Source: Hofstenia miamia
Taxonomy: Eukaryota > Xenacoelomorpha > Acoela
Reading direction: 5' to 3'
Assembly (NCBI GenBank): GCA_004352715.1
Contig: SCFE01000034.1
Coordinates: forward strand, 2,073,441 to 2,137,440
Length of the DNA stretch: 64,000 nt
Made by a program: the position numbers and the translations under genes. A model generated the notes under the pieces. That model was not told where the DNA came from and did not search any database. It was given only the letters and a program-made list of their open reading frames with translations. This document shows positions 45,301 to 56,839 of the stretch, piece by piece. Position 1 is the stretch's first letter. Every line of letters begins with the position of its first letter.

Positions 45301-45559
45301 GGCTGCTACTGGGAACATGAAACACATCAAATTTGCCAAGTAATCTATTGAAGCTGTATAGCAATAAACAGCTTCAAATTTCAATTTTTAAATTTCCAAA
45401 TCTGTTATGAAGAATGATATTTCATATATATATATATAATTTCAAGATAATAATGAGCTGAAAACACAAAAATATGTTCCAAATAATGTTTAAAATAGTG
45501 GTAAAGAAACAGATATTGTATTATACAACAAAATCTAAATTTTGAATTAGACATTACTA

Positions 45560-46221
45560 TTGGTAAGTGTAGTACTCGTGCATCGGTGTTGTCCGGAAGG
45601 AATATTGAAGTTCAAAAGTTACTCTAGTAGAGTCGCAAGTAGTGCTCCCTTTCTTTAAGTACATTGTCATGGTCACAGTTTAAATCTTGTCTTAAGAAAT
45701 GCCTGTACTAATGCTGAAGCCGCATCTGATTTCTTTTTGTTTATGAAAAAGACGGACATCATTATTAATCAATCAGTTAAGTGACTAGGTGTTTTTAGTG
45801 ATGTTCAAGTGGATGCTGACGAAGAGAGAGACACTCAAACTGCCTTAGAATTGTGACCATAAGTACAACTTTCACGAAGCGCTCATTTCACTCCACTGAA
45901 TGATGACTTTCTAAATCCCAAAAAACTGTCATTATTTCAAACAACTTACAATATTAGGGGCGACCTACTTTCAAAGACCACGGTTCTAAGCAATATTTTG
46001 GGAAGAGCTGATACTCTCCCAGAAGATATTCGTGTATTTAAGATATTTATAAGACAATGCATTTCCTGCATTGTACAAAATGATACGATAGGCACTGACT
46101 CTGCCAATTCTGAATGTTGCATGTGAAAGATCATTTTAGATTATCAGAAGAATACATAGTTTCTTGCGTTCAACTAATGCTGAGGACCGTCCTCTTTACT
46201 TGCTATTGTTGTCAATTGAAA

Positions 46222-46223
<2 letters not shown>
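45560..46223 (+). mobile_element. hAT transposase remnant (ZMYM/SCAND3-like)
   Basis: Two landmarks of hAT transposases survive in decayed frames. About 45668-45760 reads HCHGHSLNLVLRNACTNA, the conserved segment that usually has HCxAHxLNLVL in the catalytic insertion domain. About 46115-46223 reads ACERSF, then FLRSTNAEDRPLYLLLLSIE, the C-terminal dimerisation domain. Stops and frameshifts lie between. The terminal repeats were not found. The remnant ends at a (TA)n tract. It is unrelated in sequence to the non-coding hAT copies at 20247 and 31036 as far as can be read. Confidence 0.7.

Positions 46224-46270
<47 letters not shown>
46224..46270. repeat. (TA)n microsatellite
   Basis: Long uninterrupted TA tract. 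Confidence 0.9.
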
Positions 46271-46274
<4 letters not shown>

Positions 46275-46493
46275 AATTTATTGTATAAAGAGCAATTTGA
46301 ATTTTGCTTTATAGCTTTATATCAGTTAAAAGATTTATCACAAGAATGATAAGTTTATAAATCATAAGGACACAATGTGTTTTTGAAAGTTGCCGGGCTC
46401 ATTTATAAAAATCAAGTAAAAGTATTATTAGGCTCCCAAATGATTGAAAGCTAATAGGAAACCTATGAATGGCAGCATGTTATTCATGTATTA

Positions 46494-46721
46494 ATGAACA
46501 TATTATTATCAACAAAAACGGATATAAGCAGCAAAGCCAAAATTAGAAGAATATTTTTTGGCTTGCTGAGAGCCTTATTGAAAATAGTTTCCAAAAACAG
46601 AAATCGAAAAAATTATTTGAAAAATACTGATGCTAATATCACCAAGAGTTCATCAATCACATCACAGTGTTCGACATTGCAAAGAAACTTGTCAAGTTTT
46701 TTATCAGAGTTCTCAATATGA
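46494..46721 (+). CDS. Short basic ORF, unknown
   Basis: An ATG-started 75-residue frame, Lys/Arg-rich in the middle and Ser/Thr-rich at the end. An acceptor-like site (gccaaaattag, ending about 46545) lies inside it, so it might be a terminal exon encoding RIFFGLLRALLKIVSKN and a Ser-rich tail. No domain is recognised, and chance cannot be excluded. Confidence 0.2.
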   Translation: MNILLSTKTDISSKAKIRRIFFGLLRALLKIVSKNRNRKNYLKNTDANITKSSSITSQCSTLQRNLSSFLSEFSI

Positions 46722-48079
46722 ATCCTTGCTTACTATTTTTTGTACATCAATGTTATGCAGAGGCTGTTCTATATAGCTGTATATTCTGTTTTTGAATACT
46801 AGTATTGTTTTGGGTCACTGCATTTTCATTTGAATATTGTACCTACAATAACAAAGAAAGGGTTTGTTAGATTCCCCGTAAGTTTTCAATGATAAAATAT
46901 TAGCAATAGTAGACATAGTGTATGTGTAATTAAAAAATTTCCTGTTTCTTCCAAGAACACATTTTTCATAAATTCAATTTTTTGAAAAGTTCTGGTGTAA
47001 TACATATGTAATAATGTGGTGTCAACAAATTGTTAACAGAAATCTGACAACGTGTTTTTTTGAACACTTTTGTACCACAAAAAATTCACATTCGGTTTGT
47101 TTTTATCTACATTTTAATGTGATTAACCATGCAAAAATCTTAGCCATTCTACGCAAGAACTAGTTGCAGACACGACCGTATTCCGTTCTAAATACTAATT
47201 TAGTGAATCTGCTCTAAATCAACTATATACAATATACATTGGTGTTTTCAAATTGTTAATAATACATTGAAAAAATCAAGCTGAAAAGATTGTTTTAAGA
47301 CATCGTACAGTATTATTTAAAATTGTTCACATTTTGAATATCATTCAAAATTATACAGGGTGCTCATAAATTCACTGTAGAGTTTTAAATAATTAACTTT
47401 AAAGTATTAAAACGCTTTGTCCACATTTTAAACAATTTAAAAATTATTCCTGTGTCTGAAGTATATAAAAAGATTAATTGTTTTTCAATAAGAAATCAAA
47501 TTTTTTAAAAAATATTCAGTCTCATTCTCCCTGATGTTCAGATAATTAGTGGGTTTAATGCAAATGGAAACAGCAACCACTATTTTATTCAATTGTAAAA
47601 CAGGTTTTGACCGGATTTATTTGACAGGCAATATAGATTTAAGATAGGATAATGCATAATCCAGTCGAAATTAATGAAAACTTTAGATTTTACACAGCAA
47701 ATGGAATATATCTATTCGGCTCCTTTTTCACTTTATCACTCCTTCCGCGCAATTCCGCAATTCTAAGAGCCCTCAGTTTTAATTACTACTGCGACATTGA
47801 AGGAAGATGATCAAGCGTATTAATTCAAATTACATGTAACTATTCACCCTAAACAGTGGCGCACGCACAGGGACATGCTGAAATGTCACCTCATGTTTTC
47901 AACATTGATTTTAATTGCTTAAACCCATTGCTTCTAGTCCTGGCGTTTCTCTAATGTAAAACACATTTTTTTAAAATTTTTTGAAAGCCTGTTAATAAAT
48001 ATTGAAAACCTTGATGTGGACACAACTATAAGTTTGTTCGCCGCACATGCAAATATGTTTTAAGCTAAAAATTATTATT
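46722..48079. other. AT-rich stretch, transposon termini only
   Basis: No gene recognised. A Tc1/mariner-type terminus (acagggtgctcataaattc) starts at about 47355. A hAT-like terminus (cagtggcgcacgcacaggg) lies at about 47855. Neither has a visible partner end. Confidence 0.4.
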
Positions 48080-48260
48080 GTGCTGAAGTACATAGAAATA
48101 TGAATTTTTTCTATGAAAAATCCCATTTTTCCAAAAACATTCAAACTCTTTGCATTCCTAATGTTCAGATAATGAGTTGGCTTAATGCCCCTGGAAACAA
48201 CAACTACCTTAAAATATTTTGGTCTTTTGAGAAAAACAATGTGAGCCCAGTCATAGTTAG
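47455..48260 (+). repeat. Pair of diverged direct repeats about 620 bp apart
   Basis: 47455-47600 and 48082-48240 share ctgaagta, caataagaaatc / ctatgaaaaatc, and the block gatgttcagataat.ag..gg.ttaatgc...tggaaaca.caac. Family unknown. Confidence 0.55.
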
Positions 48261-48699
48261 TCACACTACGTCACAAATTCAAGTCGAAGAAGAAAGAGGA
48301 TCCAATCTCTATCCTGGGATGTTTTCAAATTTTAAATATCTTTATTAGAACATAACATATTACTTGAAAAATGAAGAAATGGATGGTATATTAAGTATTG
48401 TCTGCTACATTTGCAACATGTCAGATTGATATTTGAGTGGCATATCAATATCTTATGCAGAACTATATACTGCTACACGAACAGAAGTAGTAAGGTGATG
48501 GGGAGACCCCATACCAATGGGAAACCCTACCTATGGCTATTTGCCATGTGGAAATGAAGTGATTCTATTGGACGCCATTTAGTGACGAAAATTAACTTTT
48601 TATTTTTGATTGCTAGGATTGGGGCAAAGGGATATAATTGATGAAAAGAAATGTTTGACAGAGTTTTGATGCCATACATTATTAAGTTTACATGTTTTA
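48261..48699. other. AT-rich stretch, no gene recognised
   Basis: No coding pattern. One G-richer patch at 48496-48535 (gatggggagaccccata) has no assigned role. Confidence 0.35.
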
Positions 48700-49123
48700 T
48701 TCCAACTATATACTATCACACTACATTTTGATGACTAATGATTAATTTCCTATGTATTTCGACTGTTTACAGGGTCAATGTACAATGTTTAACATACTTT
48801 TGGGAAATCTAACATTACCTGTAAAAGACTACATATAATTTTTTCATTTGTAAAAATTTCCATGTGTTTAATTCATTTGATAATATTCAAATACAAAAGG
48901 GAATTCTAAAACATTACATACAAAAGGATACATTGCGTTTTCAAATTTTCAGAAGTAAACATTGGTTATGCATAAAAGCAACTTAGCATCACAGATGTAT
49001 GAAATATAGACTTACACATTAAATCAAAACATGGTTTTATGCATAAAGACGTAATTTCACTTCCTAAAAATTATGCATGCAATGTTATTAATATAATTTA
49101 TACACACATGCATTTCAATATAC

Positions 49124-49128
<5 letters not shown>

Positions 49129-49158
<30 letters not shown>
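49129..49158. repeat. (TA)n microsatellite
   Basis: TA tract present in one copy of the long repeat but nearly absent at the equivalent place in the other (about 51413). Confidence 0.9.
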
Positions 49159-49160
<2 letters not shown>

Positions 49161-52100
49161 TTTTACACGAATGAACTTGTTCTCTCTGAATTTCTTCTTG
49201 GTGTATATGGATTTTTCATGACTGCACACTTTGTAGACTGTTACATCTTTTGTTGGTTTTGCACATGATTTTTCAGGTTCTAATAATTCAACATTGGTAA
49301 TTTGCTTGTTAGTTAAAAATTATTATGTATAAATAATTCCATTCAGTCAATTGCAAATTAAAGAAATTAAACAAAATGCAATTAAACAAAATACTCAATA
49401 AAACAATAGCACATATAAACTTATTTAAAAGCAAAAACATGTTTGGTGAAAAGTGAAATATTACATCAACATGTAAAAGTGAATAAATCAATAATACATA
49501 AATTTGTTTAAAATTAAAAACATGTTTGGTGAAAAGTAAAATATTACATCAAAGTATATAAGCAAATAAAGTAAAAACACAAATTCATTTAAAAGCAAAA
49601 ATTATGTGACATACCCATTATTCTTTGTGGAGATGCATTTTGAAGTCATTAGCACAGTTCACTTTGCTGTTTAAGTAGTTTTGAGTCAGGGAGTTGGGTA
49701 GTCACAAAATTGCTTGGCAATTTCATCAAACAGGTGTCACATTTGTTAAGAATTGATTAACAGGTGCTAATTGATGAGTCATAAACCCATAATTAATTCA
49801 CGTATAATCAGAGGAGGTGGACCTGGTTACAGAGTGCAGTTACTTGCACATCATATAATCAATCTATGAATAATTTTAGAATTTACATGTGTACATGTTG
49901 GAGAATTTGTTATATAAGTTATGAATTTTAATGAATAATTGTACTGACATTAACAAATGGTTGAAGGTTCCATTTTTATACAAGACTCAAGCCATATCAA
50001 CATAAACTAAAAATTAAAATGTTAAAACAGTAAATACAAATTAGCAAATAGCCAAGTTGGAATCATTATTTATAAATATTTTATAAACTTTGAGAGTGTG
50101 TTCACTAAAAATGATTATGTACAATTCTAGATGACTGCAGAGCAGAATCAGTGAAAACTGGTTTCCTGGAAAGTATAATGTATGATATGTGAAGTTGCAA
50201 TTGCTGTGGATAGGATTCAGACTCCAATTCATGTTGTTCAAGAAGAGCTTGAGTGCATCTAAACAACAATAATACCAGCTAATTGCAAGGTAATTCAATA
50301 AACAAGCAAATAATTGAATTAACCAATTAAATCAAATAACAGATATTAATAATTGCTTTTATAACTATTTAGCAAAACATAAACTTTTAAGCCAATTGTG
50401 ATGAAAATGAAATTCTAGTATTTCTAATCTAAAGTATTTGATTAGAACAACAACATAAAATCCTAATTTTACTATTGTCAAAATATTTTGACAAAATTAA
50501 ATTGAGCAAATTAATTTTTTTGATGAAGTTTTTATTTTTGTTTTTTAAGATTTAGGCAAACTAATATTTTTGAAGGAATGTTTCACTTAAGTCATGTTTG
50601 TTGTAACAATGTTTAAACATGCAACACCATGCTTCAAGGAAAATAATGCATAGATCCAAAACCCAAATACTTGAAATGAAAAAAAATTGAAAAAATGATG
50701 TGTTATTTGCATTAGAGCATGTTTCTAAGCACATTAATATTGATCAAAGCAAATATGCAAAAGGTAAAAAACAACAATTTTTCTAACAATTGTGTATAAA
50801 TTGTATTAAATGTATTATCACACATTACACAAGGTTATATGTACAATGTTTAATTCATTTTCAGGAATCTAACATTACATGTAAAAGGTATATATTATTT
50901 TTCAAAATACATCATCTCACAGTGTTTCATGAACACCCATCATTATTTGCTGACTCATGTACCCATAAAAAATTTTCCATGCATTTCAATTGCTTAACTG
51001 TTTCTATGTACAAAGTTTATTTCATTTCTTACAATCAATACATTAGATGCATAGGGTTACATTTTGTTTGTCAAATACATTGCTATTTTTCCATTGTAAA
51101 AATTCCATTTGGTTAATTTGTTTTGCTAATATCCAAATACATAAATGAGAAAATTTTTGTTAAACTTGAAATTACAGGTGTAATACATGATAAAAGCAAA
51201 CTAGTAATTGGAAAAATTAAACATGGGTTATACATAAAAGCATTACAGATGCATGAATATAGACTTACATGTTAAAATCAAAATAGTTTTTGAAAAAATG
51301 TAAACATGGTTTTCTGCATAAAGATGCAATTTCAATTCATAAAAATTATGCATGCAATTTTATAAATATGATTTATACATACACATGCTTTTCAACATAC
51401 AATATTACTATATTAGTTTTACATGATGATCTTATCTCTGCATTTGTTTTTGGCCTATATGGTTTTTTCATGATTTATATGTTGTAGACTATTACATCTT
51501 TTGTCAATTTTTACATGATGATCTTCCTTTCCACATTTCTTGTGGTATATTAACATTTTAGGGGAGCATACAAACTTGCAGATTGTTACATCTTTTGTCA
51601 AATTACACACCTTTGGCAGCTTTATTTTGATTTATGTGGTTTTACATGTCTGTGTGCATTACATGGCTTTCCACTATTCCATTGTTTTGTATTGCCAATT
51701 AGTCACAATTCCATGCTGTGCTCTGCCTTTTTTCTAAACATATGCACTTGTAAATGCACACAACAAGCTACATGATAAATATTAATCAAAAGCAAAATGC
51801 TTACAAAGAACTTGAGTTCTAGAAACAGCTAAAGAAAATTCAATATGCCTAATTTAGTTGACAGTTAAAAATGATTACATATAAATAATTGCCTTCAGTT
51901 AATTGCAAGTTAAAGAAATTAAACAAATGCAATTAAAACAAAATACTCAATAAACAATAATGCATATAAATTTGCTTTAAAGCAAAAATGCGTAAGATGG
52001 AGAGAAATAATACATTAACAAATATAGGTGAATAAACCAATAATGCATAACACCATTTAAACCAAAGACATGTATGATGGAAAGAGAGAATACACAAATT

Positions 52101-52339
52101 TAAATATATGCATAAAGCAATACTACATATAAATTCATTTTAACCAAAAATGTGGATGATGGAAAGAGAGTTAATACAAAAATGTATACATAAAATAAAA
52201 TATGGAAAAAGTATATGATGTACCCATTATTCTTTGTGGAGATGCATTTGAAATCATTAGCACAGTTTGCTTTGCTGTTTAAGTAGCTTTGAGCCAGAGA
52301 GTTGATTAGTCACAAATGTGATCTTTTAACATTTAAATG

Positions 52340-52519
52340 AAAATGCACTCAAATTTCCTACTCCAAAAACCATTACCACTTCCAAGCTCTGGTGTGTCAA
52401 GATGATTAGTCAACAATTTACTCCAGTCTTTTATGCTTTGAAAATGGTAATCCCACATGTCAAAAACATTACTCTCAACAATTCTCAAGGAGAATGCATC
52501 TCCTTTTATTTCCATCTGC
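52340..52519 (-). CDS. Candidate minus-strand exon, unknown
   Basis: Starts just after the acceptor-like sequence aatttatgcag (minus strand, ending about 52520). It has an open frame beginning MEIKGDAFSLRIVESNVFDM and then WDYHFQSIKDWSKLL, less biased than the surrounding AT-rich frames, with a donor-like aagtggtaatg near its end. It lies inside the repeat array. The opposite strand is also open over most of it, so coding is unproven. Confidence 0.25.
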
Positions 52520-53197
52520 ATAAATTAACTGATTCATTTTATACAATAATTGTAAAAAACACAGAGGGTTGTGCATACTTGCATAAAATAATCAAATACA
52601 TAATTAGAATAATTTCTTTTTTATTAATCTGGGTAATAAAACACTCAAGAAAGCAAAATAAAAAAGTGTGATTGTAGAGCACATGATAAAAACAAATGAA
52701 GAAACACAAATTATTTTCTTTGACCTAGTGAGTTGATTATTTAGAAATTGAATAAATTCTTTATACCATGCAAAGTATCAATTGGTTCAGGCTAACCACA
52801 CTAATATTATTGAGGCAAAACCATTTCATTGATTCCATAGCAGTCTGCTAAAATTAATTGTCACAAATGCTATTGTGAAAACATAGAGTTCATGTGCACT
52901 GATATGAAATCATCAACTACATGGTTAGATAGTAGAGGGGCATAAATCTACATGATAAATATTTTGTATTAATCATTAACAAAAAAATTGAGAGGTAGAA
53001 ACCACTAAGAAATTTTGTAAAACAAGTATAATGCAATAATATATTTCCTGACAAAATGAAAATCAACACATAATTCATAGTTTCAGTCAGCTGCTAGTTA
53101 AAAAATTGTAAATGCATGAAACAAGTTATATGATAAATATTTTGTATTAATCAAAAGCAAAACATTTTACAAAGAATTTGAGTTCTAAGACAGTTAA

Positions 53198-53417
53198 CTC
53201 TTTCGCTACTGTGCGCCGTGTTTCACGCCAAGCCGTGCGTTCATTTTGGACCGGGTGCCGTGTTTCACGACATAACAAAGTTGCATTCATTTGACTTAAA
53301 ATAATGTATTAACTCTAGCAAATATAAAAGTTTGTTTAAAAATTGTAAGTCAGATTTCAAAAGTAGGTCAGTCAAGTAGCCTTGTCCAGTAGTAAAAAAC
53401 CCCCAGTAGTGAAAGAG
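53198..53417. mobile_element. 220-bp piggyBac-type MITE
   Basis: Flanked on both sides by TTAA (53194-53197 and 53418-53421), the piggyBac target duplication. The ends are inverted repeats: ctctttcgctactg at the left and cagtagtgaaagag at the right, one mismatch. The interior holds two copies of gccgtgtttcacg and no coding sequence. It lies in the long-repeat array. Confidence 0.85.
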
Positions 53418-54200
53418 TTAATAATTCATTATGTAAATTTTGACACATGTTATTAAAAAATACTTCATAAACCAATGACACATACAATTTCATATAAAGC
53501 AAAAAAACATATCTGATGGAATGACAAAAATACATCAATGTATATAGCCAGTGAAAAGGGTGGAAAAAGTATGTAACATACCCCTTTATTTGTGTGTAAA
53601 TGCATTTGAAGTCACCAGTCCAAAATGCAATGTCTCTAATGGAGTAATTATTTACTGTCTAATATTTGAAATCTTTCCACTGTATTCTATAATTGCCATA
53701 GAAATGAGAATATGCTTTTCCACATGATTCACCATTTTTTTTCTAATAGGTATACTACTACACACACCCAATTTCCCTGTTCTTAGATATGAATTCTGCT
53801 TGTCAAATTAATCATAATTCCATTTTGAGACCATCTTCAATATGTACAAATGCCTGTATATAGTAAATATGAGCTCATGGTATTTAAAAGATAGATTGAT
53901 AAGAATCTTGAGAAAATTACAAACTAACAATTTATAGGTTAATATTTTGAAAAACATTGTCTATAAAAAAAAGCCTAACCATGGGTAAACTCTACCATGA
54001 ATTGAAAATTTATGCACATTCAGCTACTAATACCATGCAAACATCTACTGCTAGATTGAATAATGTGTAAAAGTAAGATTTTTTAATAAGTATTACAAAC
54101 TAGTACAAACATGATGAAAGCAAAATTCGAGGATTGAATGCATACCAATGTTTGCACGTGAAGATGTATTTGAAATCTAAGCATTTAAAGAGGCTTTGTT

Positions 54201-55534
54201 AGCACTTATTGATTGTAAATAGAAAACTTGATAAGTGCTCAGTGAATAAATTCACCCAAACATTGCTACACATTACCAAGTGTTGAATAAAGACCCAATT
54301 TTAAAATGTATATTCACTAAAATTCAACAATAAGCATACCTATTTGAAGAAACAGTGTGGAATCAAGGAACCATTTTCACATCTGAGCATAAACATGGAT
54401 AGATATTGACAGAGCCTCCATTATATTTCACCAAGATAATCATGATTCTAGTCCATCTCTAATGTGATACAAGAGAAATAGCTTTTCTAAAACAAACAAC
54501 ATCACTGATAATGTAAAAATAAAAAATCAAAACATGACTATTTTCAAATTCAATACATATGACTCATTAAATAAAAACAAAGAATTTTAAAAATGCAATA
54601 ATATTTTATTAATTATTTACTGAATATTTTTCCCGAATTTCCTTTTGTTTTTACATAAATCTTTGCTCAATGTACTAATTTAAGACGTGTTGTTTTGCGA
54701 TTATAAAATTGCCATGGAAACTAGAACATGTTGTTTTTTGTACAAAATTCTTTAACAAATAAATAGACTATTTCAGCTGATGGTACAATCTACTTAATCC
54801 AATATTTAAAATAATTAAACAAAGTTAGCATGATCATTGTTTATTGAAATATAACATGATTTATGCTTTTGAATAAATTATCACACAATCTCCATAAAAA
54901 TTGAGCAGCATTTTTGTTTACTTGGGAATTTTTGCGTCTTCCTTTATAAATTATCATGCATTGTAAAAAAGTTAACAAATCTCCACACACATTGTTCACA
55001 AGAATATTTTTTATATTGTTTCTTAAATTCAGTTGTTTTAAGCTGATGTTAATAAACCAACCAGATAAATTCTTTTTGTTTTACCATCATTTTGCTCGAA
55101 TTTATACGCTCAATATTCATGCAGAGTTCATTTTTTGCAACAATTTATTGTGATGATTTTTCTGATTACTGATAAACCCAAATGATGTCTCTCAAATTCT
55201 GGTGGCAAGAGGATAAGGAATTCAGGGGAAATAATTGTACCACACATCCTCACTTTTTATATTTTTTTTTCACAGGTCAAAAAATGTTCCAATACCTGAT
55301 GCAAGAACGCACAGCAGATTAAAGTTCAATAATCCTCGTTTTTCAGTGAATTAAAATCCTTATAAGCTCTTTTTAACAAAATCAATTTTCAAAGCAATTT
55401 TAAATTTTCTGAAATCAATGTTCCCCAAGATTATATTGCAAACATTAGAATGAAAATCTCATAATTTTCTTCAAAGTTATAAAGCTTGAAATCAAATGTA
55501 GCAGTTATTTTTGGACAGAGGGAGTCAAATTTTT
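54201..55534. other. AT-rich stretch, no gene recognised
   Basis: A minus-strand segment at about 54345-54480 ends in a donor-like sequence (caaatag|gtatgc) and may continue the exon-like pattern of the array. Otherwise nothing is seen. Confidence 0.35.
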
Positions 55535-55860
55535 AAGGGTTCAAACTTGTAAATGTGATCAAATTTAACAAAAATAATGGATCAAATTTTATTAAATATT
55601 GATATTGAATTTAATAATTTGAATCAGATTAAAATTTACATATTTGCAAAAGTTTTTTGTAGGGGGGGGGTTGATATTGAAAAAAGCTTGATTAACAAAA
55701 AAACTAATAGAGTTTTGATAGTATTATAAAAAATAGCATTTAAATCTGAATATTTTGACAAAGGATTTTGTTAAGTTTAGGAAATCTAAAATCTAACTAT
55801 GGTAGAAGAATGAACTACAAGATGACTTCAATGACTAAATTGATGCCAGCCCATGTTGTT
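55535..55860 (+). repeat. Unclassified dispersed repeat, copy B
   Basis: Aligns with 44800-45126 over its whole length with indels, including a run of nine G at 55663-55671 that copy A lacks. Confidence 0.65.
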
Positions 55861-56049
55861 TAAAAATTGAAATTTTTATTAAAAAATAATTATTTATGCA
55901 TTTTTGCATAGTAATTTAATAGACTTTCTATAAAACTTTGATAAAATATTAATAAAAAATGAATAAATCTTTGACAAATTTTAATAGTAGAATGATATCA
56001 AATATAATCATTGCTTGGAGATATTAAATAGATTCATGTCAGTTCAAAT

Positions 56050-56800
56050 GCAAGATCTGAGAAACAAATATGTCTATTGAAATTTCTTTTACTTGCATCT
56101 TGTATGTTAATTTTGAGTCAATAGTTATGCCAAGATATTTAAAAGATTCCTTTGGGGAGATTGAGGCGTTATTAAAAGTAAGTGAAAAATTTTATAGTAA
56201 TACACTTTTTCCCTGAGGATTCAAAAACCAAAAATTCAATTTTTCACAGTGAAATTTGTGCATGTTAAATTATTTACTCAATTTTTCCAAATTTTCTTCC
56301 ACGTCATTTATTACTTGATTTAAGGAGGCATTTCCACTAAAAATGCATGTATCATCGGCGTATTGAATCAATTGATCATTCGTATGTTGCTGCATGTCGT
56401 TTACATATACATTAAAAAGTGGCCGTCCAAGACTGGTACCTTGTGGTACTCTGTTTTTTATAGATAGACAATTAGAGAAAGTATTATTTAATTTGACGCA
56501 CTAAATGCAGTTGGTTAGATAACTAGATATTAATTTAACGCTACTTTCAGAAAATCCTAGCTTTTCTAATTTCATATATAAGATATCATGATTAATAGAG
56601 TAGAAAGCTTTTGAAAGATACAGACAGGCCACTGCAACAAATTGGTCAGAGTCAAGAGATGATCGCCAATTTTCGGTAGCATACAAAAGTGCATCATCAG
56701 TTAAAAAATTCTTGCCGAAACCAAATTGTGTTTTAACATTAATTGGTCTTTTGAAAGGTGGTCACTAATTTGAACATGTCAGAGTTGTTCGAAAATTTTA
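56050..56800 (-). mobile_element. CR1/Jockey-like LINE fragment (RT palm to 3' end)
   Basis: Minus-strand reading from 56800: TDDALLYATENWRSSLDSD, then LYLSKAFYSINHDIL (usual D..KAFDsi), NRVPQGTSLGRPLFNVYVND, IQYADDTCIFSG (catalytic YADD, near 56350) and FKYLGITIDSKLTYK near 56110. The catalytic residues are readable and the frames are moderately intact, but the first Asp of the palm is replaced (CLYLSKAF) and there are several stops. Endonuclease and N-terminal RT are missing. Closely related in sequence to the fragment on the other strand at 56840-58490. Confidence 0.75.
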
Positions 56801-56839
56801 CTTATTGGCGAACTAATTGAGAACGGCCTATAATTATTA

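Larger units (their letters stand above)
48700..54200. repeat. Array of diverged long direct repeats, 48.7-54.2 kb
   Basis: Segments recur in order. 48770-49300 aligns with 50830-51530 (shared: atgtacaatgttta, ggaatctaacattac, taaaaattatgcatgcaat, ttagttttacacgatga-like, gttacatcttttgt). 49310-49700 aligns with 51860-52320 (ttaattgca, aaattaaacaaa.tgcaatta, cccattattctttgtggaga). Parts of the second block recur at 53090-53640 and 54110-54200. The interval holds no recognised domain. A 36-45-bp segment repeated four times looks like a minus-strand exon end and is listed separately. Confidence 0.6.
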
